Shown in pieces: positions 1 to 7,598 of a stretch of DNA of 64,000 nucleotides (position 1 is the stretch's first letter; each line of letters opens with the position of its first letter). This DNA comes from Henriciella pelagia (lineage in GTDB: Bacteria > Pseudomonadota > Alphaproteobacteria > Caulobacterales > Hyphomonadaceae), in contig NZ_NCSU01000008.1 of assembly GCF_002088945.1 (NCBI RefSeq), forward strand, positions 62,001 to 126,000, in the 5' to 3' direction. The notes beneath the pieces are model-generated. The model was not told where the DNA came from, searched no databases, and saw nothing but the letters and a program-made list of their open reading frames with translations. The position numbers and the translations under genes were made by a program.

Positions 1-1255
1 TGTCGCCGCCATGCTGGCGGGCAGTGTCGCGAGCGATGGAAAGGCCGAGCCCGGTGCCGGGAACGTTCTGGTTACGCGACGCGTCGAGCCGGTGGAAAGG
101 GCGGAAGGCCTCTTCGCGCTCGTCCGGGGGAATGCCTGGCCCGTCATCATCTATGACAAGCTCAGCCATGTGCGGGCCTTCGATGATATCGATCTCGACA
201 CGGTCACCAAAGCCCTGCGCATTGGAGATGAGATTGGTCACTGCGCGGCGGATGAGGCCCTCACGGGCGATAATGCTGACGGCGTCAGCCTTGCGGATGG
301 TGGCCTGGCCGCCGAGCGCAGCCACCGTGTCGGCGACCAGCGTGTCAAAGCGCATTTCCGTCGGGGCTTCGCCCTCCACCCCGCTTGCAAAGGCGAGATA
401 TTCATCCAGCATCGCTCCCATTTGGCGCAGATCCTCGCGGGCGGCGCGAATGTCGTCAGTCTCTTCCATCATGGCGAGCTGGAGCTTGAGACGGGTAAGC
501 GGCGTGCGCAAATCGTGGCTGATGCCGGCGAGCATGGTTGTGCGTTGTTCGGCAAAGGTGGTGAGGCGGGTGCGCATGTCCATCACGGCGCGGGCAGCAT
601 CGCGGATCTCCGTTGCGCCGGACGGGCGGTAATTATCCGCATCGCGGCCGCGGCCATAGGCTTTTGCGGCCTCGGTCAGCTTCAGGATGGAGCGGACCTG
701 GTTGCGCAGGAAGCCGAGCGCCAGAGCGATCAGGATGCCCGATGCGCCGATGACCCAGACGATGAAGATGTGCCCGGTGGTCGAGAAGGTCCGGTCGCGT
801 TCGGCCATGAAACGGATGACGTCCGGCCCGTCCTGGACCTGGATCTCGACCTTCTCGCCATAGCCGGAAATGTCGAACCAGAAGGGCTGGTCGAGCGAGA
901 CGTCGAGCTCCCGGGAGAAAATATCGTCGAGCGCGGAGAAAAAGAGACGTTTCTGTTCGGTCGGGATCCTGGAGTTCTCAAGCACCGTAGCATCGAGCTG
1001 CATGGAGCGGCTGGCCTCGTCGCGCAGGGCGTCGAACTGGTCGGGATACTGACGGCGCAGCTCGACCATGAACTGGATTTCCGATGAGATGGTCTGGCTG
1101 AGCTTGCGCGACGTGTGACGCCAGTGGCTGTCATAGAAGATATAGGTCACCGCCGAGAGAAGCAGGATCATCGGCAGCACGACCATCAGCACCGAGCGCG
1201 GATAAAGTCCGCGCGGCGTGATGTCCCGGAGACGGATGTGGAAACGCTTCGGCAT
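1..1255 (-). CDS. EnvZ-like sensor histidine kinase (partial, 3' end beyond window)
   Basis: Membrane sensor kinase of an OmpR/EnvZ-type two-component system, cut by the left edge (418 codons present, no stop). Translating the minus strand from the ATG at 1255 shows a membrane segment at about residues 18-38, a periplasmic loop, a second membrane segment near 165-185, a HAMP-like linker, an H-box ISHDLRTPLTR with the phospho-accepting His at residue 247, and N-box and G-box motifs (TNLISNA, DDDGPGIP, GTGLGLS). It probably phosphorylates the response regulator at 3126-3803. The SDR and AraC genes separate the two, and a hairpin at 1291-1319 suggests the kinase has its own promoter. The signal sensed is unknown. 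Confidence 0.9.
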   Translation of the reverse strand, partial: MPKRFHIRLRDITPRGLYPRSVLMVVLPMILLLSAVTYIFYDSHWRHTSRKLSQTISSEIQFMVELRRQYPDQFDALRDEASRSMQLDATVLENSRIPTEQKRLFFSALDDIFSRELDVSLDQPFWFDISGYGEKVEIQVQDGPDVIRFMAERDRTFSTTGHIFIVWVIGASGILIALALGFLRNQVRSILKLTEAAKAYGRGRDADNYRPSGATEIRDAARAVMDMRTRLTTFAEQRTTMLAGISHDLRTPLTRLKLQLAMMEETDDIRAAREDLRQMGAMLDEYLAFASGVEGEAPTEMRFDTLVADTVAALGGQATIRKADAVSIIAREGLIRRAVTNLISNAQGFGDRVEIDIIEGPHMAELVIDDDGPGIPPDEREEAFRPFHRLDASRNQNVPGTGLGLSIARDTARQHGGD

Positions 1256-1290
1256 GCGTCTGACTTAACCGGCACGCGCCCCATGCGAAA

Positions 1291-1319
1291 GCGCCTTCTG
1301 CCGGGAAGACAGAAGGCGC
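1291..1319 (-). terminator. Rho-independent terminator of the SDR gene
   Basis: A perfect 10-bp inverted repeat (GCGCCTTCTG / CAGAAGGCGC) with a 9-nt loop lies just past the stop of the minus-strand SDR gene. On the minus strand it is followed by a short T run (TTTC). It separates SDR transcription from the kinase gene that follows on the same strand. Confidence 0.65.
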
Positions 1320-1341
1320 GAACGGAAGGAAGCCTGGAAGG

Positions 1342-2118
1342 CTAGTGGTTGAAGCCGCCGGCGACTTCGATCCGTTCTCCATTGATCCATCTCGTGGCGG
1401 AGGTCAGCAGGCTGGCGACAACGCCGCCGACATCGTCTGCCTCGCCGACCCGGCCAAGCGGGGTCTGATCCGCCAGGCTATTCCTGAACTCGGGATTGTC
1501 GCGAACGAGACCGCCGCCAAAATCAGTGGCGATCGGGCCGGGCGCGACCGTGTTTGCTGTAATCCCGCGCTCGCCGAGCTCCACAGCCAGATAGCGGGTG
1601 AAGACTTCAATCGCGCCTTTCATCATCGCATAGGCCGAGAAGCCCGCATACGAAAAGCGGGTCAGGCCGGATGAGGTGTTGATGATCCGTCCGCCGTCGG
1701 CGATCAGGGGCAGCAGCGTCTGGGTGAGAAAGTAGACGCCTTTGAGATGAATATTCACGAGGTCATCAAAGTCAGCCTCGCTCGTATCGGCGATCGTCGA
1801 GCCGCCCGCCGTGCCGGCATTGTTGACGAGAAAGTCGAAATTGTCGGTGTTCCAGGTCTGCGAGAGAGCTGACTTCACGGTGTCGGCAAATCGCGGGAAT
1901 GTGGACACATCGGACGCGTCGAGCTGAAGGGCGACTGCCTTGCGGCCGAGCGCTTCAATCTCGCGAACAACCGCATCGGCTTCGTCGGCGCTGGAATGAT
2001 AGGTAATGATGAGGTCTGCGCCGGCCTTTGCGAGTGCGAGCGCCTCGCTCTTGCCTAGGCCTCTGCTGGAGCCTGTGATGAGCGCGATCGGGTGTGTGGA
2101 TTTGGTATCAAATGACAT
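1342..2118 (-). CDS. SDR family oxidoreductase
   Basis: Short-chain dehydrogenase/reductase of 258 residues, the usual length for a classical SDR. It has a Rossmann glycine motif TGSSRGLG (about residue 16), the structural NNAG motif, a catalytic Ser in NTSSG and the Y-x3-K pair (YAMMK), then the PG segment after the active site. Substrate is not predictable. The start at 2118 is divergent from the AraC-type gene at 2252 with 133 bp between them, the usual arrangement of a regulator and its target, so control by that regulator is a reasonable inference. The pair lies between a kinase and its probable response regulator, which suggests it was inserted there. Confidence 0.93.
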   Translation of the reverse strand: MSFDTKSTHPIALITGSSRGLGKSEALALAKAGADLIITYHSSADEADAVVREIEALGRKAVALQLDASDVSTFPRFADTVKSALSQTWNTDNFDFLVNNAGTAGGSTIADTSEADFDDLVNIHLKGVYFLTQTLLPLIADGGRIINTSSGLTRFSYAGFSAYAMMKGAIEVFTRYLAVELGERGITANTVAPGPIATDFGGGLVRDNPEFRNSLADQTPLGRVGEADDVGGVVASLLTSATRWINGERIEVAGGFNH

Positions 2119-2251
2119 GGGAGGGTTCCTTCACTGCGGAAGCAGGGGAGATAGGAAGACCCCACCGCGCGCTTAATGCCGGATCGTCCGGACTTCTTGC
2201 CTAATTCTCCAGACTGCTTGCGCTGATCCGCCGCCTGCCTATTTCCAGTCC

Positions 2252-3139
2252 ATGACCGATACGCTTGCCCAGACGATAGATGACTGGCTGGACCGTCATC
2301 CCGAGAACGAAGCTTCCTTCAGGACCCCACTTGAAGCGCTCCGAATCCTGCGAAGCGCCAAGCCCGTCACGCCCGGACCCGTGGTCTACAAACCGCAGAT
2401 TTGCCTGAACCTGCGCGGAGACAAGCAGCTGTTTGTCGGGGATCAGGTGTACAAGTATAATGAGGGGCAATTTCTCCTGGTGAGCGTCGACCTGCCCGTT
2501 CAGGGTCGGGTGACGCGCCTTGGAGACGCAGGGACATTCCTCGGCGTGATCCTGGATATCGACGTCGCCGCGATGATGCGGGTTGCAGAGAAGATTGATG
2601 CGAATGGGCGCGAAGACAAGAAGTGCGCCGTCGGTGTGTTCGTGGCTGATCTCGGCGTCGAAATGCGCAATGCATTCGAAAGACTGGTGGCCCTTCTCGA
2701 CAGGCCTGCAGCACTTTCGGTTCTGGCACCGGCCGTTCTCGACGAGCTTTATTACTGGCTGCTGACAGGGCCGCACGGCGCGCAGGCGCGAAGACTGTTT
2801 CGCGCCGAAAGCCATGCGCAGAAGATTGCGCGGTCGATTGCCCAAATTCGCAGCAACCCTGTCGAGCCGGTCATTGTGGAGGACCTGGCCAGCCTGTCAG
2901 GGATGAGCCTGTCCTCGTTTCACCAGCATTTCAAGTCGGTCACGTCGCTTTCGCCGCTGCAATACCAGAAGCGGCTGCGCCTGCTGATGGCGCGGGAGAT
3001 GATGTTGAGTGAAGGGCTGAACGCGTCCGACGCGGCCTTCCGGGTCGGCTATGCGAGCCCATCCCAGTTCAGCCGGGAATATTCGCGGACATTCGGTGCG
3101 TCGCCGCGCCGGGACGTTGCGAGTTTCAGTCAGGCATGA
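2252..3139 (+). CDS. AraC family transcriptional regulator
   Basis: A 295-residue regulator with an N-terminal cupin-type AraC_N effector domain (roughly residues 30-180) and a C-terminal double helix-turn-helix (about 195-290). The second helix region carries the usual family features (FRVGYASPSQFSREYSRTFG). It is divergent from the SDR gene and probably activates it. The 3' end overlaps the convergent response regulator end by 14 bp, so transcription from the two sides could interfere. No strong Shine-Dalgarno precedes the ATG at 2252, but the AraC_N domain begins soon after, so the start is credible. Confidence 0.92.
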   Translation: MTDTLAQTIDDWLDRHPENEASFRTPLEALRILRSAKPVTPGPVVYKPQICLNLRGDKQLFVGDQVYKYNEGQFLLVSVDLPVQGRVTRLGDAGTFLGVILDIDVAAMMRVAEKIDANGREDKKCAVGVFVADLGVEMRNAFERLVALLDRPAALSVLAPAVLDELYYWLLTGPHGAQARRLFRAESHAQKIARSIAQIRSNPVEPVIVEDLASLSGMSLSSFHQHFKSVTSLSPLQYQKRLRLLMAREMMLSEGLNASDAAFRVGYASPSQFSREYSRTFGASPRRDVASFSQA

Positions 3140-3803
3140 GCCGGTAGCCGATGCCGCGGACGGTCTGAATGTGGATGGGCTGTTTCGGGTCTGGCTCGAT
3201 CTTGCGGCGAAGGCGGGTGACCTGCACGTCTATTGAGCGTTCGGTACTGCCCGGCGAATTGGAGGCGAGTTCCTCGCGGCTGACAGGTTCTCCAGCCCGG
3301 AAGGCGAGCGATGAGAGAAGCTGCAATTCGGCCTCGGTAAGGCGCACGCGCTTGTCGCCTTCGAAAAGTTCGCCGCGTTTCGGATTGAAGACGAGGCCGG
3401 ACATCTCGATCTCCTCTGGCGTTTCCTCGACATGCGTGCGGCGCAGGATGGCGGCAACGCGCAGCGAAAGTTCTTCCGGCTCGAACGGCTTGGCAAGATA
3501 ATCATCGGCGCCGCGCTTGAGGCCTTCGATGCGATCCGACGTGTTGCCGCGCGCGGTGAGCAGGAGGACCGGGCTATTGACGCCCTTCCGGCGCAGGCTT
3601 TCGAGCAGGTCGAGCCCGGTCTCGCCCGGCATCATGATGTCGAGGATGGCGAGATCGAAATCGAGTGTGGTGAGCAGCTTGCGGGCGCTCGCCGCATGGG
3701 CCGCGGCCGTCACACGATAGCCCTGGCTGGTGAGATACTGCTTCAGCAGCGTCCGGATGCGGTCGTCATCATCAACAACGAGGATGTGAGGGGCTTCCTT
3801 CAT
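3126..3803 (-). CDS. petR: OmpR-family response regulator (PetR-like)
   Basis: A 225-residue response regulator. The receiver domain has an acidic cluster at residues 11-14, phospho-accepting Asp55 in LAILDIMMPG and Lys in LAKPF. The C-terminal winged helix (about 130-222) ends TVRGIGYRL, typical of OmpR/PhoB DNA-binding domains. Its start overlaps the stop of the upstream MarR gene by 4 nt (ATGA), so the two are translationally coupled. The MarR-plus-OmpR pair next to ilvE resembles the alphaproteobacterial petP-petR pair, so the symbol is assigned by organisation and family, not by alignment. The EnvZ-like kinase at 1-1255 is the likely partner. Confidence 0.93.
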   Translation of the reverse strand: MKEAPHILVVDDDDRIRTLLKQYLTSQGYRVTAAAHAASARKLLTTLDFDLAILDIMMPGETGLDLLESLRRKGVNSPVLLLTARGNTSDRIEGLKRGADDYLAKPFEPEELSLRVAAILRRTHVEETPEEIEMSGLVFNPKRGELFEGDKRVRLTEAELQLLSSLAFRAGEPVSREELASNSPGSTERSIDVQVTRLRRKIEPDPKQPIHIQTVRGIGYRLMPD

Positions 3804-4276
3804 CGGGTAAGGGCATCCAGGACGGCACGGCTTCCGGCGACGGCGATTGCGCCGGCTTCGCGATAGGCTTCGCGCAGGGAGGATCGAAGGTCGGTCACAA
3901 TCGGCGCGATCAGGTCTTCGCCTTTCCCGGTCAGGGTCAGGCGACGTCGGCGGGCATCGCGTCCACCCTGTTTCTTGTGCACGAGGTCACGCTTGTCGAG
4001 TTCGCCGAGGAGGCGGGCGAGCGTAGGGGTGGTCGCACCGGTCAGCTGGCGTAGTTCGGTCACTGTCCGGTCAGGCTGGAAGCGGATTGTCATCATCAGT
4101 TTCAGGGCCGGCATGTTGAGTCCGGTCTGCTTCTGGGCGCGACGAAGCGCCTCTGCAATTGTTCTTTCGCTTGCAAGCAACAAGGCGATACCATTATCGA
4201 GCTCTTCCTCCCTGAGAAAGAGTCGCGGATCTACCCGCCCCGTTTCGCCCGGCTTCTGGTTGACTTCGGATGCCAC
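3800..4276 (-). CDS. petP: MarR-family regulator (PetP-like)
   Basis: A 158-residue winged-helix regulator of the MarR family: a helix-turn-helix core (TVTELRQLTGATTPTLARLL, about residues 75-95), then the beta-wing with the conserved basic DARRRRLTLT segment. It ends in an ATGA overlap with the response regulator. MarR-OmpR pairs called PetP-PetR are known from Rhodobacter, and this gene matches that order. It is divergent from ilvE with 55 bp between starts, so one short region must hold both promoters. Ligand and targets are unknown. Confidence 0.88.
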   Translation of the reverse strand: MASEVNQKPGETGRVDPRLFLREEELDNGIALLLASERTIAEALRRAQKQTGLNMPALKLMMTIRFQPDRTVTELRQLTGATTPTLARLLGELDKRDLVHKKQGGRDARRRRLTLTGKGEDLIAPIVTDLRSSLREAYREAGAIAVAGSRAVLDALTR

Positions 4277-4331
4277 AGTCTGAGAATGGAGCGGTTTTCA
4301 GTACGAAGTTCAAGCAAGGACGTAGAAAATC

Positions 4332-5219
4332 ATGGCAGCTCAAGCGTATCACGACCGCGACGGCGTTATCTGGATGGATGGCGAATTCGTTGACTGGCGT
4401 GAGGCGAAAGTACATGTGCTGACGCACGGCCTGCATTATGCGTCCGCCGTGTTCGAGGGCGAACGCGCTTATGGTGGCAAGATTTTCGAGTCGCGCCGTC
4501 ACTCCGAACGCCTGCATAAATCGGCGCAGATTCTTGGATTCGATATTCCGTTCACAGTTGATGAAATCGAGGCAGCGAAGGTCGAGACACTGGCCCGGTC
4601 CGGCCTGGACAGTGCCTATGTGCGCGCGATTGCCTGGCGCGGATCGGAAATGATGGGTGTTTCGGCGCAGAACAATACGATCCACCTCGCTGTCGCGGTC
4701 TGGCACTGGGGCGACTATTTCGCCGACAAGATGAAGGGCATTGCGATGACGCATGCCAAATGGCGTCGGCCTGATCCGAAGACTGCACCCTGCGAAGCCA
4801 AGGCGGCAGGTCTCTACATGATCTGTACGCTGTCCAAGCACGCAGCTGAGCGCGAGGGATTCGCCGATGCGCTCATGCTCGACTGGCGCGGACATGTGGC
4901 AGAGGCGACCGGCGCGAATATCTTTTTCCTGCGCGATGGCGCGCTGCATACGCCAACACCGGACTGCTTCCTGAACGGGATCACGCGGCAGACGGCGATC
5001 AAGCTCGCCGAGGCCCGCCAGATAGAGATCGTCGAACGCACCATTCTGCCGGAAGAGCTGTCGACCTTCTCCGAATGCTTCATCACCGGAACGGCGGCTG
5101 AGCTGACGCCTGTGCGCTCCATCGGAGACGTGGACTACAAGCCGGGCGAAGTGACCGAAGCGCTTGTGACGGATTATTCCGACCTGGTAAATGGCAAGAT
5201 CATGATGCCAGCCAGCTGA
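4332..5219 (+). CDS. ilvE: branched-chain amino acid aminotransferase
   Basis: Fold-type IV PLP aminotransferase of 295 residues that interconverts leucine, isoleucine and valine with their 2-oxo acids using glutamate/2-oxoglutarate in the cytoplasm. The N-terminal HGLHYASAVFEGERAY segment, the PLP-binding Lys in CEAKAAGLYM (about residue 158), and the EATGANIFF and NGITRQTA motifs are all present. This is the usual length for the shorter alphaproteobacterial IlvE type. The start MAAQAYHDRDG follows a purine-rich leader (AGCAAGGACGTAGAAAATC). It is divergent from the petP-like gene. Confidence 0.95.
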   Translation: MAAQAYHDRDGVIWMDGEFVDWREAKVHVLTHGLHYASAVFEGERAYGGKIFESRRHSERLHKSAQILGFDIPFTVDEIEAAKVETLARSGLDSAYVRAIAWRGSEMMGVSAQNNTIHLAVAVWHWGDYFADKMKGIAMTHAKWRRPDPKTAPCEAKAAGLYMICTLSKHAAEREGFADALMLDWRGHVAEATGANIFFLRDGALHTPTPDCFLNGITRQTAIKLAEARQIEIVERTILPEELSTFSECFITGTAAELTPVRSIGDVDYKPGEVTEALVTDYSDLVNGKIMMPAS

Positions 5220-5346
5220 CACGTCGCGCCCCGCCAATCACAGGCGATGGCCTTCGGACATAGGCGCATCTGTGCTAGGGTGGACCCGCAACCTGACGAG
5301 GTGAACCATCGCTCTCACGATCCGGAAATCCAGAAAATCAGCCGCG

Positions 5347-5475
5347 ATGAAGCGGCTGGACCTGCTGCGCGCGATCCACGGCAAGCCGCAATCGGTGCGT
5401 GAGCGTCTTGGCCTGAAGACACGGCGCAAACGCAAGAGCCGCGGTGCCAGGCTGCTGAAGCTGCTGACGAATTAG
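5347..5475 (+). CDS. small basic protein, unknown
   Basis: A 42-codon ORF encoding a strongly basic peptide (about one third Arg+Lys, including TRRKRKSR). It ends 19 nt before a strong bidirectional terminator, which supports transcription from the left. No clear Shine-Dalgarno precedes the ATG. A better ribosome-binding site (GAGGTGA) lies before an in-frame ATC at 5308, which would add 13 codons (second residue onward ALTIRKSRKS). No function is assigned. It is the only plausible gene in the 335-bp gap between ilvE and the peroxiredoxin gene. Confidence 0.4.
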   Translation: MKRLDLLRAIHGKPQSVRERLGLKTRRKRKSRGARLLKLLTN

Positions 5476-5494
5476 GCGGGAATGGTGAGCACAA

Positions 5495-5534
5495 AAGAAA
5501 AGCCGCGCGGAGCGATCCGACGCGGCTTCTTTTA
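5495..5534. terminator. bidirectional terminator
   Basis: Stem AGCCGCG / CGCGGCT (5501-5507 with 5521-5527), preceded by an A-rich run (AAAAGAAA) and followed by TCTTTTATT, so both strands have a U tract. It serves the convergent small ORF and the peroxiredoxin gene. Confidence 0.8.
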
Positions 5535-5554
5535 TTGGCGTGAGGCCTGCTTGC

Positions 5555-6190
5555 CTACTTGTTCGGCTGAGGCGTAACACGCAGGTATGGTTTCACCGTG
5601 GTGTAACCCTTCGGGAAGAGCTTGTCGGCATCTTCATCCGAAACGCTTGGCACGATGATGACATCCTCGCCCTGCTGCCAGTTGACGGGGGTTGCGACCT
5701 TGTAGCCGTCGGTGAGCTGCATGGAGTCAATGAGGCGCAGGATTTCATTGAAGTTCCGACCGGCGCTCGGCGGGTAGATGATGGACGCCCGGATCTTCTT
5801 GTTCGGGTCAATCACATAGACCGCGCGCACCGTCACCTTGGGGTCGGCTTTCGGGTGGATCATGTTATACAGGGTCGCAATTTTCTTTTCGGTGTCAGCG
5901 ATGATCGGGAAAGAGACGCTCGCGCCCTGCGTTTCCTCAATGTCCTCGATCCACTTCTTGTGGTCCTCAACGGAGTCAACCGAGATGACGAGCGCCTTGG
6001 CACCGCGCGCGGCCAGCTCATCCTTCAGTTTGGCTGTAAAGCCGAGTTCGGTGGTGCAGACCGGGGTGAAGTCAGCCGGGTGTGAGAAGAACACAACCCA
6101 GTCATCGCCGGCCCAGTCGTGAAAGCTTATCTTGCCTTGCGTTGTTTCTGCGTCGAAATCCGGCGCGGTATCACCGAGCAAAAGGCTCAT
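5555..6190 (-). CDS. peroxiredoxin (Prx6/1-Cys type)
   Basis: Thiol peroxidase that reduces H2O2 and organic hydroperoxides in the cytoplasm. The protein of 211 residues has the peroxidatic motif HPADFTPVCTTE (Cys near residue 47) and the long C-terminal extension of the Prx6 subfamily (VNWQQGEDVII, near the C-terminal dimerisation region). The start MSLLLGDTAP at 6190 was chosen because GGAG sits 6 nt upstream; a longer frame to 6253 lacks this support. It is transcribed toward a bidirectional terminator. The divergent sixA gene starts 123 bp away. Confidence 0.93.
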   Translation of the reverse strand: MSLLLGDTAPDFDAETTQGKISFHDWAGDDWVVFFSHPADFTPVCTTELGFTAKLKDELAARGAKALVISVDSVEDHKKWIEDIEETQGASVSFPIIADTEKKIATLYNMIHPKADPKVTVRAVYVIDPNKKIRASIIYPPSAGRNFNEILRLIDSMQLTDGYKVATPVNWQQGEDVIIVPSVSDEDADKLFPKGYTTVKPYLRVTPQPNK

Positions 6191-6313
6191 GGAAATCTCC
6201 ATCAATTGCGTTATCTTGCGGCGGAAGATGGGCCGCGCCCTGTGCAGCGGCAAGCTCGAGGGGCTTATTCAGGTGTTTAATTTTACTAAGGTCCTGCGGA
6301 GCCTGACTGACGC

Positions 6314-6829
6314 ATGAAACGCCTCATACTCATGCGCCATGCGAAGACCGAACCCTGGAATGAGGGCATCAAGGATCGCGACCGGATGCTGACTGAGCGG
6401 GGGCATCAAGATGCAGAACTTGTTGCAAGCTTTCTAAGCGATACGGGCTGGCAGCCGGACCATGCGCTCGTTTCATCGGCACGGCGGACGCGGGAGACGT
6501 GGAGGCACCTTGCCAGACATGTCCCCGAATGTCGCTCAACGGTTTCGGATGACCTCTATCTCGCGGGCATTCCGGCCATGGAAGCGCTCATCAAGAAAGT
6601 CGCAGAAGACTATGGGTGCGTGATCCTCGTCGGGCACAATCCGGGCCTGCACGAACTGGCGGGATTTATCCTTTCGCAGGCAGGAAGCGAAAATCACCGC
6701 GCAGCGATGAAGCTCGCCGAGAAATTCCCGACGGGGGCAGCGGCCCTCTTCGAGAGTGAGGATGATGGACCTTATGTGCCGGTTCATTTCAGGCTGGTGG
6801 ACTTTGTCAGGCCGAAAACGCTTGCCTAG
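6314..6829 (+). CDS. sixA: SixA-type phosphohistidine phosphatase
   Basis: Histidine phosphatase superfamily protein of 171 residues. The N-terminal RHG-type motif LMRHAKTE (His at residue 8) and the second catalytic His in LVGHNPGL are present, with SSARRTRET between them as usual. SixA removes phosphate from His-containing phosphotransfer domains in the cytoplasm, but the family also acts on small phosphoesters, so the in vivo substrate is open. It is followed by a GC-rich hairpin. Confidence 0.88.
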   Translation: MKRLILMRHAKTEPWNEGIKDRDRMLTERGHQDAELVASFLSDTGWQPDHALVSSARRTRETWRHLARHVPECRSTVSDDLYLAGIPAMEALIKKVAEDYGCVILVGHNPGLHELAGFILSQAGSENHRAAMKLAEKFPTGAAALFESEDDGPYVPVHFRLVDFVRPKTLA

Positions 6830-6843
6830 CCCACAAGGTTGAA

Positions 6844-6869
6844 CCGCCCTGCCGGGCGGGGCAGGGCGG
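6844..6869 (+). terminator. probable terminator after sixA
   Basis: A perfect 10-bp stem CCGCCCTGCC / GGCAGGGCGG with a 6-nt loop, 14 nt after the sixA stop. The following bases (CTCTGTC) form only a weak U tract, so termination is likely but not certain. Confidence 0.5.
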
Positions 6870-6924
6870 CTCTGTCAGGGAAGGCCGGACCGGCGCAAGG
6901 AGTTGTCCGGCTCTTCCACTCTCC

Positions 6925-7116
6925 TTAGCTGCGGTTCGCACGCCGGCTCAGTCTGCGCCGGCGAAGGACGAGCAGGCTGGGTTTCCAGGCTGCCGTGTTG
7001 TCGTTGGCGACCTGACCGCCGGGAGCGGTCGCGATGGTCTCGACCATCGGTGCCGTGGACAGGGCCGGAGCGTGGTTGGCTGCGGCGGTGGAGCTCTGGG
7101 AGGCGAGCGGTTGCAT
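6925..7116 (-). CDS. small protein, unknown
   Basis: A 63-codon ORF whose ATG is preceded by a very good Shine-Dalgarno (GAAGGAG, 8 nt spacing), much stronger than expected by chance. The N-terminal half is rich in Ala, Ser, Thr and Pro; the C-terminal half is basic with a run of six residues of which five are Arg (VLRRRRLSRR). No membrane segment or signal peptide is evident. It lies downstream of an AT-rich leader with inverted repeats (7220-7302), so it appears to be separately regulated. No homologous family is recognised. Confidence 0.6.
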   Translation of the reverse strand: MQPLASQSSTAAANHAPALSTAPMVETIATAPGGQVANDNTAAWKPSLLVLRRRRLSRRANRS

Positions 7117-7219
7117 CTAAAATACTCCTTCGTTGCATGTTTCCGGTCTTGTTGCCGGTCTCTGGTTTTTTCGGGGCTTGGCCTATCCGCGCCGCCGATG
7201 AATTGAAGTTAGGGATGGT

Positions 7220-7302
7220 CTTATCGAAAAGCAATAAGAATTTTGTGAAAAACAATGAAATTCAATAGAATCAAGGCGATATATTTGTTGTTTTTCGATA
7301 AG
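7220..7302. promoter_or_regulatory. paired inverted repeats in AT-rich promoter region
   Basis: Two copies of CTTATCGAAAARCAAYAA face each other: 7220-7237 on the plus strand and 7285-7302 on the minus strand, 47 bp apart. The block is AT-rich against a GC-rich background and lies upstream of the small gene ending at 6925. It is probably its promoter/operator region; the binding protein is unknown. Confidence 0.45.
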
Positions 7303-7311
7303 AATGGCGAC

Positions 7312-7482
7312 TCAGCCGCTCCGGGATGCTCTTCGGCACCGTTCGGAACAGTATTTCACTTCATCCCAGACGCGGTCCCACTTCTTTCTCCAGGCAAAAG
7401 GTCGCTGGCAGACTGGGCAGGTCTTGCCCGGCAGACTGGCCTTCCGGTTCGAACCGGTGGTCTTTCTTGTGGCGCGGGACAT
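7312..7482 (-). CDS. DUF2256 zinc-ribbon-like protein
   Basis: A 56-residue protein with the DUF2256 signature: KTCPVCQRPFAWRKKW, then WDEVKYCSERCRR, giving CxxC and CxxxC pairs that could bind zinc. The start at 7482 (MSRATRK) is chosen because the family core begins about 17 residues later; the longer frame to 7572 adds unrelated sequence. Genes of this family often sit near FAD enzymes and photolyases, and here the divergent renalase-like FAD protein begins 116 bp away. The function of the family is not established. Confidence 0.88.
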   Translation of the reverse strand: MSRATRKTTGSNRKASLPGKTCPVCQRPFAWRKKWDRVWDEVKYCSERCRRASRSG

Positions 7483-7598
7483 GACGCTGGTCTTTCCGGA
7501 AAGTGCAGGACCGGTGGCTGTATTTAATTTGCTCCCCGCGCTTTGCCAGATTGGCCTATGGACTAGGTGCACATTGAGGCGGCGAAGAGGGCCCTTGC

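Noticed and set aside
2201-2845. A 214-codon minus-strand frame opposite the AraC gene
   Set aside because: Shadow of a clear AraC family gene.
7255-7527. A plus-strand frame beginning in the AT-rich block and running over the DUF2256 gene
   Set aside because: It is antisense to a recognised family and has no motif; its start lies inside the probable promoter.
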